Source: an uncultured Collinsella sp. | Lineage (GTDB): Bacteria; Actinomycetota; Coriobacteriia; Coriobacteriales; Coriobacteriaceae | Assembly (NCBI GenBank): GCA_900551975.1 | Contig: URYA01000017.1 | Span: 1-16,273 of the forward strand | Length of the DNA: 16,273 bases | Reading direction: 5' to 3' | In this document: positions 1 to 6,508 of the stretch, one piece after another | Layout of the letters: the number at the start of each line of letters is the position of its first letter | Numbering within the stretch: the first letter of the stretch is position 1 | Position numbers and translations under genes: made by a program | Notes under the pieces: generated by a model | Database searches by the model: none | What the model was told of the DNA's origin: nothing | The model's input: only the letters and a program-made list of their open reading frames with translations

Positions 1-126
1 TTCTTTGGCGGCATCCCCTTTGTGCAGGAGCACTTTGAGCTGCTAATCGTCGGCATCGTTGCCGTGTCGATCATCCCGACCGTGGTCGGTCTGGTTAAGG
101 CTAAGCTTGGCAAAAAGAACGCGTAG
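1..126 (+). CDS. DedA-family membrane protein, C-terminal fragment
   Basis: The window opens inside a reading frame that ends at TAG 124-126, so only the last 41 residues are seen. They read FFGGIPFVQEHFELLIVGIV, then a second hydrophobic stretch ending in a basic tail (KAKLGKKNA). The G-x-x-PFV-x-x-H/N-x-x-LLIVGI pattern followed by a final hydrophobic helix and Lys-rich tail matches the C-terminus of DedA (SNARE-associated/VTT) inner-membrane proteins, which are linked to membrane homeostasis and polyprenyl-phosphate lipid flipping. The family catalytic and amphipathic regions lie upstream of the window and cannot be checked. The gene is followed at once by a strong terminator, so it is not co-transcribed with ilvE. 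Confidence 0.7.
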   Translation, partial: FFGGIPFVQEHFELLIVGIVAVSIIPTVVGLVKAKLGKKNA

Positions 127-155
127 CTCGAGTCAGCGCGCAAACCGTGCAGTTG

Positions 156-190
156 AGGCCCGTCACCGCTTACGGTGGCGGGCCTTTTTG
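156..190 (+). terminator. Intrinsic terminator of the DedA gene
   Basis: A 12-bp GC-rich stem (156-167 with 174-185, one G-T wobble) with a GCTTAC loop is followed directly by a TTTTT run. It sits 30 bp after the DedA stop codon. Confidence 0.9.
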
Positions 191-232
191 CTTCGGTCAA
201 ATGAAAATACTTTACTTAGTTAAAGAAAAACG

Positions 233-261
233 TTTTATCCGACGCGCGTGCGGAGTACAAT
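233..261 (+). promoter_or_regulatory. Possible ilvE promoter
   Basis: TACAAT at 256-261 is a good -10 box. The hexamer 17 bp upstream (TTTTAT, 233-238) is a poor -35, but the upstream 190-235 stretch is very A/T-rich compared with its surroundings. The predicted transcript start (about 268) leaves a leader of about 147 nt before the ilvE ATG. No T-box or other known riboswitch consensus was seen in that leader. Confidence 0.35.
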
Positions 262-268
262 CTCGTGC

Positions 269-418
269 ATGCGAATCGACGTGCCATCGGCTTTGATGCT
301 GTTCGCGTGTCCCGTCCGGCTCTACGCTCCGGGCGTGCGACGTTGCGACGCGGCCGGCCTCGGTCCTTGCGTGCGGGTTCGCGAGTTTGCAACTGTGTAT
401 GTAAGGAGCGACATATGA
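269..418 (+). other. Possible 49-codon upstream ORF overlapping the ilvE start
   Basis: An ATG at 269, about 8 nt after the TACAAT box, opens a 49-codon frame that closes with TGA at 416-418, overlapping the ilvE ATG (415-417) in an ATGA arrangement. There is no Shine-Dalgarno before it, so it would need leaderless initiation. By eye it encodes 7 Val, 4 Leu and 2 Ile in 49 residues, only moderately enriched. It may equally be a chance open frame in GC-rich DNA. Confidence 0.2.
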
Positions 419-1467
419 CTGTCGAGAAGAAGGATATCGATTGGGGTAGCCTCGGCTTTGGCTATATGAAGACCGATTGCAGCTACGAGGCTCATTGGAA
501 GGATGGCGAGTGGGACGAGGGCGGCCTGACCACCGACCACACCCTGCATGTCTCCGAGTGCGGCGGTATCTTCCATTACTGCCAGGAGGTCTTTGAGGGC
601 CTGAAGGCCTACACCGCCGAGGACGGCAGCATCGTCTGCTTCCGTCCCGACATGAACGCCGAGCGCATGTATAACTCTGCGCAGCGCCTCGAGATGCCCC
701 CGTTCCCCAAGGACAAGTTCGTCGAGGCTGTCAAGCAGGTCGTTTCTGCAAACGCCGCCTGGGTTCCGCCCTTCGGTTCCGGTGCGACCTTGTACGTGCG
801 CCCGTTTATGATCGGTTCCGGTGACGTGATCGGCGTGGCTCCCGCTCCTGAGTACACGTTCCGCATTCTCGTGACCCCGGTCGGTCCGTACTTTAAGGGT
901 GGCCTTAAGCCCGTTAAGCTGCGTGTTTCCGAGTATGACCGTGCTGCACCGCACGGTACCGGTAACATCAAGGCCGGCCTGAACTACGCCATGTCCCTTA
1001 AGCCCACGATGGAGGCTCACCGCGAGGGCTATGCCGAGAATCTGTATCTCGACTCCGAGTCCCGCACCTATGTCGAGGAGACCGGTGGCGCTAACGTCCT
1101 GTTCGTGAAGGAGGACGGAACGCTCGTCGTTCCGCAGTCGCACACCGACTCCATCCTGCCCTCCATCACCCGTCGTTCGCTCGTCCAGGTTGCTCAGGAC
1201 CTGGGCATGACCGTCGACCAGCGCCCCGTCGAGTGGGCAGAGGTCAAGGCCGGCACCTTTGTGGAGTGTGGCCTGTGCGGCACCGCTGCCGTCATCTCCC
1301 CGGTCGGCGAGATCGACAACAAGGTCTATGGTGCCGACGAGACTGTGACCTTCCCGGCTGGCTACACCGAGATCGGTCCCGTGATGAAGAAGCTTCGCGA
1401 GACCCTGACTGGTATCCAGTCCGGTGCTGTCGAGGATAAGCACAACTGGGTTTACACCGTCGCGTAA
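415..1467 (+). CDS. ilvE: Branched-chain amino acid aminotransferase
   Basis: This is a 350-residue PLP-dependent aminotransferase of fold type IV that interconverts Leu, Ile and Val with their 2-oxo acids using glutamate/2-oxoglutarate. It resembles the eukaryotic-type (BCAT) branch: the motif GTGNIKAGLNYA holds the Schiff-base lysine at residue 186, followed by Y-V-E-E-T-G-G-A-N (about 219-227), the DSILPSITRRS segment and the LCGTAAVISPV phosphate/substrate loop. The length is normal for the family. I chose ATG 415 because TAAGGAG (402-408) lies 6 nt upstream and the family homology starts just after it; the frame is open further upstream to 265 but that part is Arg-rich and unlike any aminotransferase. 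It appears monocistronic. No terminator is visible in the 16 bp before the inserted IS element, so the element may have separated ilvE from its own terminator. Confidence 0.95.
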   Translation: MTVEKKDIDWGSLGFGYMKTDCSYEAHWKDGEWDEGGLTTDHTLHVSECGGIFHYCQEVFEGLKAYTAEDGSIVCFRPDMNAERMYNSAQRLEMPPFPKDKFVEAVKQVVSANAAWVPPFGSGATLYVRPFMIGSGDVIGVAPAPEYTFRILVTPVGPYFKGGLKPVKLRVSEYDRAAPHGTGNIKAGLNYAMSLKPTMEAHREGYAENLYLDSESRTYVEETGGANVLFVKEDGTLVVPQSHTDSILPSITRRSLVQVAQDLGMTVDQRPVEWAEVKAGTFVECGLCGTAAVISPVGEIDNKVYGADETVTFPAGYTEIGPVMKKLRETLTGIQSGAVEDKHNWVYTVA

Positions 1468-1483
1468 TTAGCCTTTCCTGTCC

Positions 1484-1570
1484 GGGCGGAGAGCAAGTTC
1501 CCTCCCGGCGCGTCCTTGGACATGCAAGAAGCCCTCGCTGCGCACTTGAACTGCCTCCCATTTCTTGGAC
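1484..1570 (+). repeat. Left terminal inverted repeat of the IS
   Basis: Positions 1484-1511 match the reverse complement of 3033-3060 exactly (28 bp). Further blocks of identity follow: GCAAGAAGCCCTCGC, TTGAACTGC and TCTTGGAC, giving an imperfect inverted repeat of almost 90 bp, longer than usual for IS3 elements. Confidence 0.85.
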
Positions 1571-1585
1571 ATGAGAAATGGGAGG
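1554..1585 (+). promoter_or_regulatory. Hairpin sequestering the orfA ribosome-binding site
   Basis: A 12-bp perfect stem (CCTCCCATTTCT at 1554-1565 with AGAAATGGGAGG at 1574-1585, 8-nt loop) buries the GGGAGG Shine-Dalgarno of orfA. Transcripts entering from ilvE would contain the whole hairpin and hide the site, whereas a promoter inside the left arm would give RNA lacking it. Such protection from read-through is known in other IS families (IS10, IS200); its role here is inferred. Confidence 0.6.
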
Positions 1586-1593
1586 CTTTCTTT

Positions 1594-2085
1594 ATGCGCG
1601 TTGATTTGAGGGTGAAGCATGATGTCGAGGCCAGGAAGGCGGCCATAGGGCTCTTCGAGCTCGGGCACGGGTATAAATCTGCCGCGATCGCCCTTTCGCT
1701 TCCCGCGGAAGCCGTGAGAAGATGGCAGGAGATATACCGCGCGTTCGGGAGCGAGGTGCTGCTGCGCATGGACGGAAAGCAGGGCAGGTACACATACGAG
1801 CAGAGGGTCGCCGCCGCCTCCGCCGTCGTCGACGGCGGCATGACGAAGGCCGAGGCGATGGCGGCGTTCGGCATAATGTCGATGTCGCCGCTCAAGAAGT
1901 GGTGCGCGCTATACCGCGAGGGCGGCGCGGAGGCCCTGCGCCCGAGGCCCAAGGGCCGGCCGAGCGGTTCCAGGGCGAGGCCGCGGACCCGCGAGGAGGA
2001 GCTCGAGGAGCGGTGCCGTAGGCTCGAGGCCGAGGTGGCCTACCTAAAAAAATTACGCGCCCTGGTCGAGAGGGACGGGCTCTGA
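1594..2085 (+). CDS. IS3-family transposase OrfA (InsJ-like)
   Basis: A 163-residue DNA-binding protein of an IS150-type element. Two helix-turn-helix units are visible: residues about 10-45 (AAIGLFELGHGYKSAAIAL…) and about 68-105 (GGMTKAEAMAAFGI…LKKWCALYREGG), the latter followed by the basic linker RPRPKGRP. The C-terminus is a heptad-rich helix (EEELEERCRRLEAEVAYLKK), the leucine zipper used for OrfA/OrfAB dimerisation. ATG 1594 is preferred because GGGAGG (1580-1585) lies 8 nt upstream and the protein starts as its relatives do; the frame is open from ATG 1516, which lies inside the terminal repeat. The ending Y-L-K-K-L-R-A-L resembles IS150 InsJ, and its K-K codons are the frameshift site to orfB. 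Confidence 0.88.
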   Translation: MRVDLRVKHDVEARKAAIGLFELGHGYKSAAIALSLPAEAVRRWQEIYRAFGSEVLLRMDGKQGRYTYEQRVAAASAVVDGGMTKAEAMAAFGIMSMSPLKKWCALYREGGAEALRPRPKGRPSGSRARPRTREEELEERCRRLEAEVAYLKKLRALVERDGL

Positions 2086-2093
2086 CCAGGGCG
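2046..2093 (+). promoter_or_regulatory. Programmed -1 frameshift signal (orfA to orfB)
   Basis: The heptamer A-AAA-AAA (2046-2052) is in the right phase relative to orfA codons. Five nucleotides later a 10-bp perfect stem (CGCCCTGGTC 2058-2067 with GACCAGGGCG 2084-2093) follows; the loop can pair further (AGAG with CTCT). orfB lies in the -1 frame and overlaps. These are the two parts of an IS3-type frameshift signal. Confidence 0.85.
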
Positions 2094-2957
2094 AAGGCCG
2101 AAGCGGTCGCGGCCCTGCGCGCCGAGGGGCACGCGCTCGGGCACCTGCTCGCATGCGCCGAGCTCAAGCGGTCGACCTACTACTACGCCCTCGCGCACCC
2201 GCCGAGGCCCACGCGCCCCGAGCTCCGGGAGGCGGCCGCCGAGATCTTCTCGCGCACCGCCAACGGCTGCGGGCACCGGCAGATAGCGATGTGCCTCAGG
2301 GCCGAAGAGGGGGCCGTGATAGCCGACAAGACCGTGCTCAAGATGATGCGCGAGATGGGGATTCGCTGCGGGATCAGACGCGAGACGGCCTACCACAGGT
2401 ACAACTCGTACAGGGGCGTCGTCGGCAGAACGTTCGAGAACGTGATCGCGAGGGATTTCGACGCCGGGGCCCCGTGGCAGAAGCTGGGGACGGACGTCAC
2501 CGAGTTCAAGGTGGCCGGCGGCAAGGCCTACTGGGCCCCGACGCTGGACTTCTGCACCAAGGAGATCGTGGCGAGCGACATATCGACCACGCCAGACATG
2601 TCCCAGCAGGTGAGGATGCTCGACGAGCTGCTGTCCAAGATCCCCGAGGGCGCCGCCCCGACCATGCACTCGGACCGGGGCTGGCAGTACCAGCACGCCT
2701 CGTACACATCCAGGCTCGAGGCCGCCGGCATCGTCCAGAGCATGTCCAGGAAGGCGAACTGCATCGACAATGCCGCCACCGAGCAGCTCTTCGGCCACGT
2801 CAAGGACGAGTTCTACAGGGGCCGCGAGTGGAAGACGTTCGAGGATTTCAAACGCGACCTGGAGGAATACATAGTCCACTGGAACACGAGCCGGAGGCAG
2901 GTAAGATTGAAGGGCCTGACCCCGGAGGAGTTCCGGAATCAGGCCCTCGCGGCCTAG
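2052..2957 (+). CDS. IS3-family transposase OrfB, catalytic part (made by -1 frameshift)
   Basis: About 301 residues, read after a -1 shift at 2052, giving a 454-residue OrfAB transposase that cuts and joins the element ends. An HTH_21-type region (N-G-C-G-H-R-Q-I, then DKTVLKMMREMGI) precedes an RNase-H-fold integrase core. The catalytic residues are present: Asp in GTDVTEF (codon 2493), Asp in HSDRGWQYQ (codon 2673) and Glu in NAATEQLF (codon 2781). The last two are separated by 35 residues, the classic DD(35)E spacing. The C-terminal YIVHWNTSRRQVRLKGLTPEEFR is typical of the family. There is no stop, frameshift or missing motif, so the element looks active. The first ATG in this frame (2289) lies inside the protein; independent initiation upstream would need CTG 2082, overlapping the orfA stop. 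Confidence 0.9.
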   Translation: MTRPGREGRALTRAKAEAVAALRAEGHALGHLLACAELKRSTYYYALAHPPRPTRPELREAAAEIFSRTANGCGHRQIAMCLRAEEGAVIADKTVLKMMREMGIRCGIRRETAYHRYNSYRGVVGRTFENVIARDFDAGAPWQKLGTDVTEFKVAGGKAYWAPTLDFCTKEIVASDISTTPDMSQQVRMLDELLSKIPEGAAPTMHSDRGWQYQHASYTSRLEAAGIVQSMSRKANCIDNAATEQLFGHVKDEFYRGREWKTFEDFKRDLEEYIVHWNTSRRQVRLKGLTPEEFRNQALAA

Positions 2958-2971
2958 TCGCTATTTAGGGC

Positions 2972-3060
2972 GTCCAAGATTTGGGGCGCAGTTCAACTTC
3001 GTGCGGCGAGGGCTTCTTGCGTCCTGCGGAGTGCGCCGGGAGGGAACTTGCTCTCCGCCC
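2972..3060 (-). repeat. Right terminal inverted repeat of the IS
   Basis: Reverse-complement partner of 1484-1570; the outer 28 bp (3033-3060) are identical to the left end, with interrupted identity inward to 2972, only 15 bp past the orfB stop. Confidence 0.85.
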
Positions 3061-3142
3061 TGCGGGTTCGGCGTTGTCACAACAGGCAATAATTAATCTG
3101 ATTAAAGATGGTGCGCGGCCTATTGTCCGCGCGTTGTGCGTG

Positions 3143-3178
3143 GATAATAAAAGGGTCCAAGGTTTGTGCCTTGGGCCC
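3143..3178 (-). terminator. Intrinsic terminator of lemA
   Basis: On the minus strand GGGCCCAAGG, loop CACAAA, CCTTGGACCC (one G-T wobble) is followed by TTTTATTAT. It lies about 40 bp beyond the lemA stop codon. The remaining DNA between this and the IS end (3061-3142) holds only a weak GCGCGG/CCGCGC hairpin. Confidence 0.85.
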
Positions 3179-3218
3179 CAAAGGGTTGATGAACTGGCTT
3201 GAGACTCGGCCGTGATTG

Positions 3219-3770
3219 TTAGAACTTGACGGTCGGTGCCTGACGGGCGGCCTCGGCGGCCTCGAAGCCCTGGCGCTCCTTAAACTGGAAGATGCCAGCA
3301 AAGATAACGGCCGGGAACGTCTGGATAGCGTTGTTGTAGCTGAGCACGCAGTCGTTGTAGCTTTGGCGTGCATAGCTAATCTTGTTCTCGGTATCCTCGA
3401 GCGATGCCTGGAGCTGCGTAAAGTTGGTGTTCGCCTTAAGGTCGGGGTAGGCCTCGGCCACGGCAAAGAGCTGGCGCAGCGCACCGGTCAGCACGTTGTC
3501 GGCTTCCATCTTGGCCTCGGGGGTGGTGGCGCTCACGGCGGTGTTGCGCGCGTTGACCACGGCGGAGAGCGTCTCCTGCTCGTGCTTGGCGTAGCCCTTA
3601 ACGGTCTCCACCAAGTTGGGGATCAGGTCGTTGCGGCGCTGCAGCTGCGTGTCGATGTTCTGCCAGGCGTTATCGATGCGATTGCGCTTGGTGACCATGT
3701 TGTTGTAGATGCCGGCGATGGCGCAGACAATCACAACGACAACAACGATACCGATGATGATGGTAGCCAT
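3219..3770 (-). CDS. lemA: LemA family protein
   Basis: A 183-residue membrane-anchored protein of the LemA family. Residues 1-20 form one strongly hydrophobic segment (ATIIIGIVVVVVIVCAIAG) that anchors the protein with the rest outside the membrane as a helical domain. The diagnostic block R-N-R-I-D-N-A-W-x-N-I-D-T-Q-L-Q-R-R-N-D-L-I-P-N-L-V-E-T-V-K-G-Y follows at about 28-60, then AEAYPDLKAN and a final SYNNAIQTFPAVIFAGIFQFKE, all typical. Length is normal. GGAG ends 7 nt before the ATG. It is a single-gene unit with its own promoter and terminator; LemA genes often neighbour a TPM/HtpX gene but none is seen here. The biochemical function of LemA is not firmly established. Confidence 0.93.
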   Translation of the reverse strand: MATIIIGIVVVVVIVCAIAGIYNNMVTKRNRIDNAWQNIDTQLQRRNDLIPNLVETVKGYAKHEQETLSAVVNARNTAVSATTPEAKMEADNVLTGALRQLFAVAEAYPDLKANTNFTQLQASLEDTENKISYARQSYNDCVLSYNNAIQTFPAVIFAGIFQFKERQGFEAAEAARQAPTVKF

Positions 3771-3832
3771 GATGTCTCCGTTTCGAATGGCCGCGGCGTT
3801 TCGCGCCAGCTGCCGTTGGTGTAACGGTATTT

Positions 3833-3861
3833 AGTATACCCACAACCTTTGACGGTGCCGA
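3833..3861 (-). promoter_or_regulatory. Probable lemA promoter
   Basis: On the minus strand TCGGCA (-35, 4 of 6 to consensus), a 17-bp spacer and TATACT (-10, 5 of 6) lie about 60 bp upstream of the lemA ATG, in the divergent intergenic region shared with the TetR-type gene. Confidence 0.5.
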
Positions 3862-3982
3862 ACTTTCCGGTAAGCGTTATGTTTCAACCAGGGAGGGGGC
3901 GCCAATATCGAACGGGCGGTACAGGTGTAAGATATGCGACAAATTAAGGAATGCTGTCTACGCCTTGAGGATGGCGATACGG

Positions 3983-4567
3983 ATGGACCTTCGCATCAAG
4001 AAAACCTATCGTGCCCTGTTCGATGCCTTTACCGAGCTGCTCGAAGAGTACCACTTTGAGGACCTGACGGTCGCCATGCTTTGCGACCGTGCCATGATTC
4101 GCCGCACGACGTTCTATAAGCACTTTCGCGATAAAAACGATTACTTCGCCTTTTATATCGATGAGCTCATGTCGGGCTTGCCGCAAAAACAGCCCCATGA
4201 GGCCGGCGCAGTGTCTGCCGAGGACGTGCGCGCGCTTCGACACGCGATTTTGGACGATGCCATGGATTTGATTCTGGCGCACGAGCAGCTCATGGATAAC
4301 ATTTTGGCAAGCAGCATGTCGGGCATGTTGACCAACGTTATTTGCGACCGTATTGCCCGCTCCATCCGCGAGCGTGTGATGAACGTGCTTGCCGAGGATG
4401 CCCTGGCCCCCGTGTCACTCGAGACGACGTCTGAGTTTGTCGCCGGCGGTATTATTCGACTTTTCACGATATGGTGGGAGTCGGGTCACGACCTCGAGCG
4501 TCGACCCGAGATGGCCGACGTGGTCGATGCGCTGTTCGAGCGAACCATGACGCCGGTGCATCACTAG
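3983..4567 (+). CDS. TetR/AcrR-family transcriptional regulator
   Basis: 194 residues. The N-terminus MDLRIKKTYRALFDAFTELL, then LTVAMLCDRAMIRRTTFYKHFRDK (about 28-51), is a TetR helix-turn-helix; the T-T-F-Y-x-H-F motif of the recognition helix is exact. The C-terminal part ends F-T-I-W-W-E-S-G-H-D, typical of the TetR_C_8-type ligand-binding/dimer domain. ATG 3983 is chosen because relatives usually begin M-D-x-R-I-x-K-T; ATG 3971 or TTG 3965 would add 4 or 6 residues, and no start has an ideally spaced ribosome-binding site (GAGG at 3967-3970). A TAAGAT hexamer at 3928-3933 may be its -10. It is divergent from lemA, with no obvious target gene beside it; the effector is unknown. Confidence 0.85.
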   Translation: MDLRIKKTYRALFDAFTELLEEYHFEDLTVAMLCDRAMIRRTTFYKHFRDKNDYFAFYIDELMSGLPQKQPHEAGAVSAEDVRALRHAILDDAMDLILAHEQLMDNILASSMSGMLTNVICDRIARSIRERVMNVLAEDALAPVSLETTSEFVAGGIIRLFTIWWESGHDLERRPEMADVVDALFERTMTPVHH

Positions 4568-4570
4568 AAG

Positions 4571-4660
4571 TGGCGGAGAGAGGGGGATTCGAACCCCCGG
4601 AACGCTCTCGCGCTCAACGGTTTTCAAGACCGCCGCATTCAACCGCTCTGCCATCTCTCC
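4571..4660 (-). tRNA. tRNA-Ser (anticodon UGA)
   Basis: A 90-nt class II tRNA on the minus strand. The acceptor stem GGAGAGA pairs with TCTCTCC, followed by G and an encoded CCA. The anticodon loop CTTGAAA holds TGA, the variable arm is long as in tRNA-Ser, and the T arm reads GGGGGTTCGAATCCCCC. It lies 3 bp from the end of the convergent TetR-type gene; no separate terminator is seen. Confidence 0.95.
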
Positions 4661-4670
4661 GTGAGTCGTA

Positions 4671-4699
4671 ATGATAGCATCGTTTTGAATTTGCGGCAG
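4671..4699 (-). promoter_or_regulatory. Likely tRNA-Ser promoter
   Basis: TATCAT (-10, minus strand, 4671-4676) lies about 7 nt before a start site near 4664, just ahead of the mature tRNA 5' end. The -35 (CTGCCG, 17-bp spacer) is weak. It overlaps the leader of the divergent tadA fusion gene. Confidence 0.4.
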
Positions 4700-4711
4700 G
4701 GAAGGCGAACG

Positions 4712-6493
4712 ATGACGATCACCGAAATCGACGAGAAGTTCATGCGCGAGGCGCTGGCCGAGGCGCGCGCCGCCGCTGCGGTGGGCGAAGTCCCCATTGG
4801 CGCTGTGGTGGTGCGCTCGGGTGAGATTGTCGCGCGGGCGCATAATCGCCGCGAGCTCGACCAGGACCCTTCGGCGCATGCAGAGTTCGCGGCCCTGTGC
4901 GCTGCCGCTCGGTCGCTCGGTCGTTGGCGCCTTTCCGATTGCACGGTCTATGTAACGCTCGAGCCCTGCTGCATGTGTGCGGGGCTTATGGTCAACGCGC
5001 GCGTGGGGCGCTGCGTGTATGGCGCGGCTGATGCCAAGGCGGGCGCGCTGGGTTCGCTGTATGACCTGAATGCCGATTCGCGTCTGAATCATCGGTTTAA
5101 CGTACATGCCGGCGTGCTGGCGGATGAGTGTCGTGATGTGTTGAGCGGCTATTTTAGTGGGCTGCGTGACACCGATGGTGCTGTTTGCGGCTGTGGGGCT
5201 GATCTTGAGGCGCATGCCGCTCATGCCGCAGCGCTCGCGGGTGCCGAAGAGGATGCTGGCACGGCGGTTGACTTTGGTCCCGCGCGTCGCCGGCCCCGCC
5301 GTGTGCTGCTGGCGATCGACTCCTTTAAGGGCAGCGTTTCGAGTGCACAGGCGGAGGAGGCCGTTGCTGAAGGCGTGCGCCGTGTGTGGCCCGATGCCCA
5401 GGTAAGCGCGCTGCCGCTGGCGGATGGCGGCGAGGGAACGCTCGATGCCGTTGCCGCGTGCGGCGGTGAGGTCGTGGCATGTGAAGTCGCAGGCCCTCTG
5501 GGCGACTGTGTGTCTGCCCGGATGCTGGTGGACGGCGAGCACGAGTCGGCTGTAATCGAGATGGCCGAGGCGGCGGGTATTGGGTATTCGCCTTGCACAG
5601 AGCCGGCGGCGTTGGCCGCTACGACCTATGGCGTGGGCGAGTTCATGCTTCGAGCGGTTCGTGCTGGGGCAAAGACTATCTATATTGGTCTGGGCGGCAG
5701 TGCCACCAACGACGGTGGCGCCGGCATGCTGCAGGCGCTGGGCGCGCGTGTGGTCGATGATCAGGGCTGCGATGTCGCCCCTGGTCTCGCGGGGCTTGAG
5801 CAGGTGGCGAGTATCGATTTGGCACCGGCGCTTCGGGCGCTGAATAGCGCGCGTATCGTCGTGCTCTCTGATGTCGAGAACCCGCTCGTGGGGCGTCGTG
5901 GGGCACTTGCAGTGTTTGGCGGGCAAAAGGGCCTGCCGACAGACGATGTCGAAGCGCTGGGCAGGTACGACAGTTGGATGGTCGGCTACGGCCGCCTGCT
6001 CGATGCGGCGATTACCGGGGTGCGGGCTCAGGGGTTGTTGCGCGTGCCCGAGGGCGTGCGGACATTTGGCTCGGTGCTCGGCGTGCCTGGCGCGGGCGCG
6101 GCAGGTGGCTTGGGCGCCGCGCTGCTGGCGCTCGGTGCTGAGTTGCGTTCGGGCGTGGAGACGGTGCTCGATCTGATTGGGTTTGACGAGCGCGTGCGCG
6201 ATGTCGACCTGGTCATTACAGGCGAGGGCAACATGGACGAGCAATCCGCTGCCGGCAAGGCGCCGGTGGGCGTGGCCCGCCGTGCCAATCGCTATGGCAA
6301 GCCGGTAGTCGCCGTCGTGGGCGGTCGTGCGGATAATTTGGATGCGGTGTATGGTCAGGGCATCGACTTGGTCCTGCCGGTCTGCCGCAGGCCCATGCCT
6401 CTTGACCAAGCGCTCGACCCCCAGGAAGCCACAACCAACCTCATCTGCGCCGGTGAAGCAGCCGCCCAAGCCTACGACCTCGCCCGCCTCTAA
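4712..6493 (+). CDS. TadA tRNA adenosine deaminase fused to class-I glycerate kinase
   Basis: One uninterrupted 593-residue frame holding two complete enzymes. Residues 1-150 are TadA, which deaminates A34 to inosine in tRNA-Arg(ACG): the zinc/proton-shuttle motif is H56-A-E58, and P85-C-C-M-C89 supplies the two zinc cysteines; this is close to E. coli TadA numbering. Residues about 151-197 are an Ala/Asp-rich linker ending in R-R-R-P-R-R. Residues 198-593 are a GarK/GlxK-type glycerate kinase (glycerate + ATP to phosphoglycerate): VLLAIDSFKGS (198-208), LADGGEGT, GLGGSATNDGG (326-336), GAAGGLGA and GEGNMDEQSAAGKAPVGVA (504-522). ATG 4712 has AGGGAAGG 6 nt upstream; an upstream in-frame GTG (4661) touches the tRNA and is rejected. 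The kinase motif usually written VFGPQKG is VFGGQKG here. Normally these are separate, unrelated genes, so the fusion is odd; both halves look catalytically competent. Confidence 0.9.
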   Translation: MTITEIDEKFMREALAEARAAAAVGEVPIGAVVVRSGEIVARAHNRRELDQDPSAHAEFAALCAAARSLGRWRLSDCTVYVTLEPCCMCAGLMVNARVGRCVYGAADAKAGALGSLYDLNADSRLNHRFNVHAGVLADECRDVLSGYFSGLRDTDGAVCGCGADLEAHAAHAAALAGAEEDAGTAVDFGPARRRPRRVLLAIDSFKGSVSSAQAEEAVAEGVRRVWPDAQVSALPLADGGEGTLDAVAACGGEVVACEVAGPLGDCVSARMLVDGEHESAVIEMAEAAGIGYSPCTEPAALAATTYGVGEFMLRAVRAGAKTIYIGLGGSATNDGGAGMLQALGARVVDDQGCDVAPGLAGLEQVASIDLAPALRALNSARIVVLSDVENPLVGRRGALAVFGGQKGLPTDDVEALGRYDSWMVGYGRLLDAAITGVRAQGLLRVPEGVRTFGSVLGVPGAGAAGGLGAALLALGAELRSGVETVLDLIGFDERVRDVDLVITGEGNMDEQSAAGKAPVGVARRANRYGKPVVAVVGGRADNLDAVYGQGIDLVLPVCRRPMPLDQALDPQEATTNLICAGEAAAQAYDLARL

Positions 6494-6508
6494 AACCCAA
6501 CTCCCTAT

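Larger units (their letters stand above)
1484..3060 (+). mobile_element. IS3-family (IS150 group) insertion sequence, apparently intact
   Basis: About 1.58 kb bounded by terminal inverted repeats whose outer 28 bp are identical. It carries orfA and orfB in the 0 and -1 frames, an A7 frameshift site with a downstream stem-loop, and a complete DDE triad. This is the normal organisation and size of IS150-type elements. The ends were set where the inverted identity begins (GGGCGG...). The flanking bases (…TGTCC before, TGCGG… after) show no convincing target duplication, so the true ends could be a few bases out, or the duplication has decayed. It lies in the same direction as ilvE, 16 bp past its stop. 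Confidence 0.85.

Noticed and set aside
265..414. 50-residue N-terminal extension of IlvE
   Set aside because: Arg-rich and unlike aminotransferases; a good ribosome-binding site is placed for ATG 415.
262..414. T-box or other riboswitch in the ilvE leader
   Set aside because: No T-box sequence, no specifier stem and no terminator/antiterminator pair could be found.
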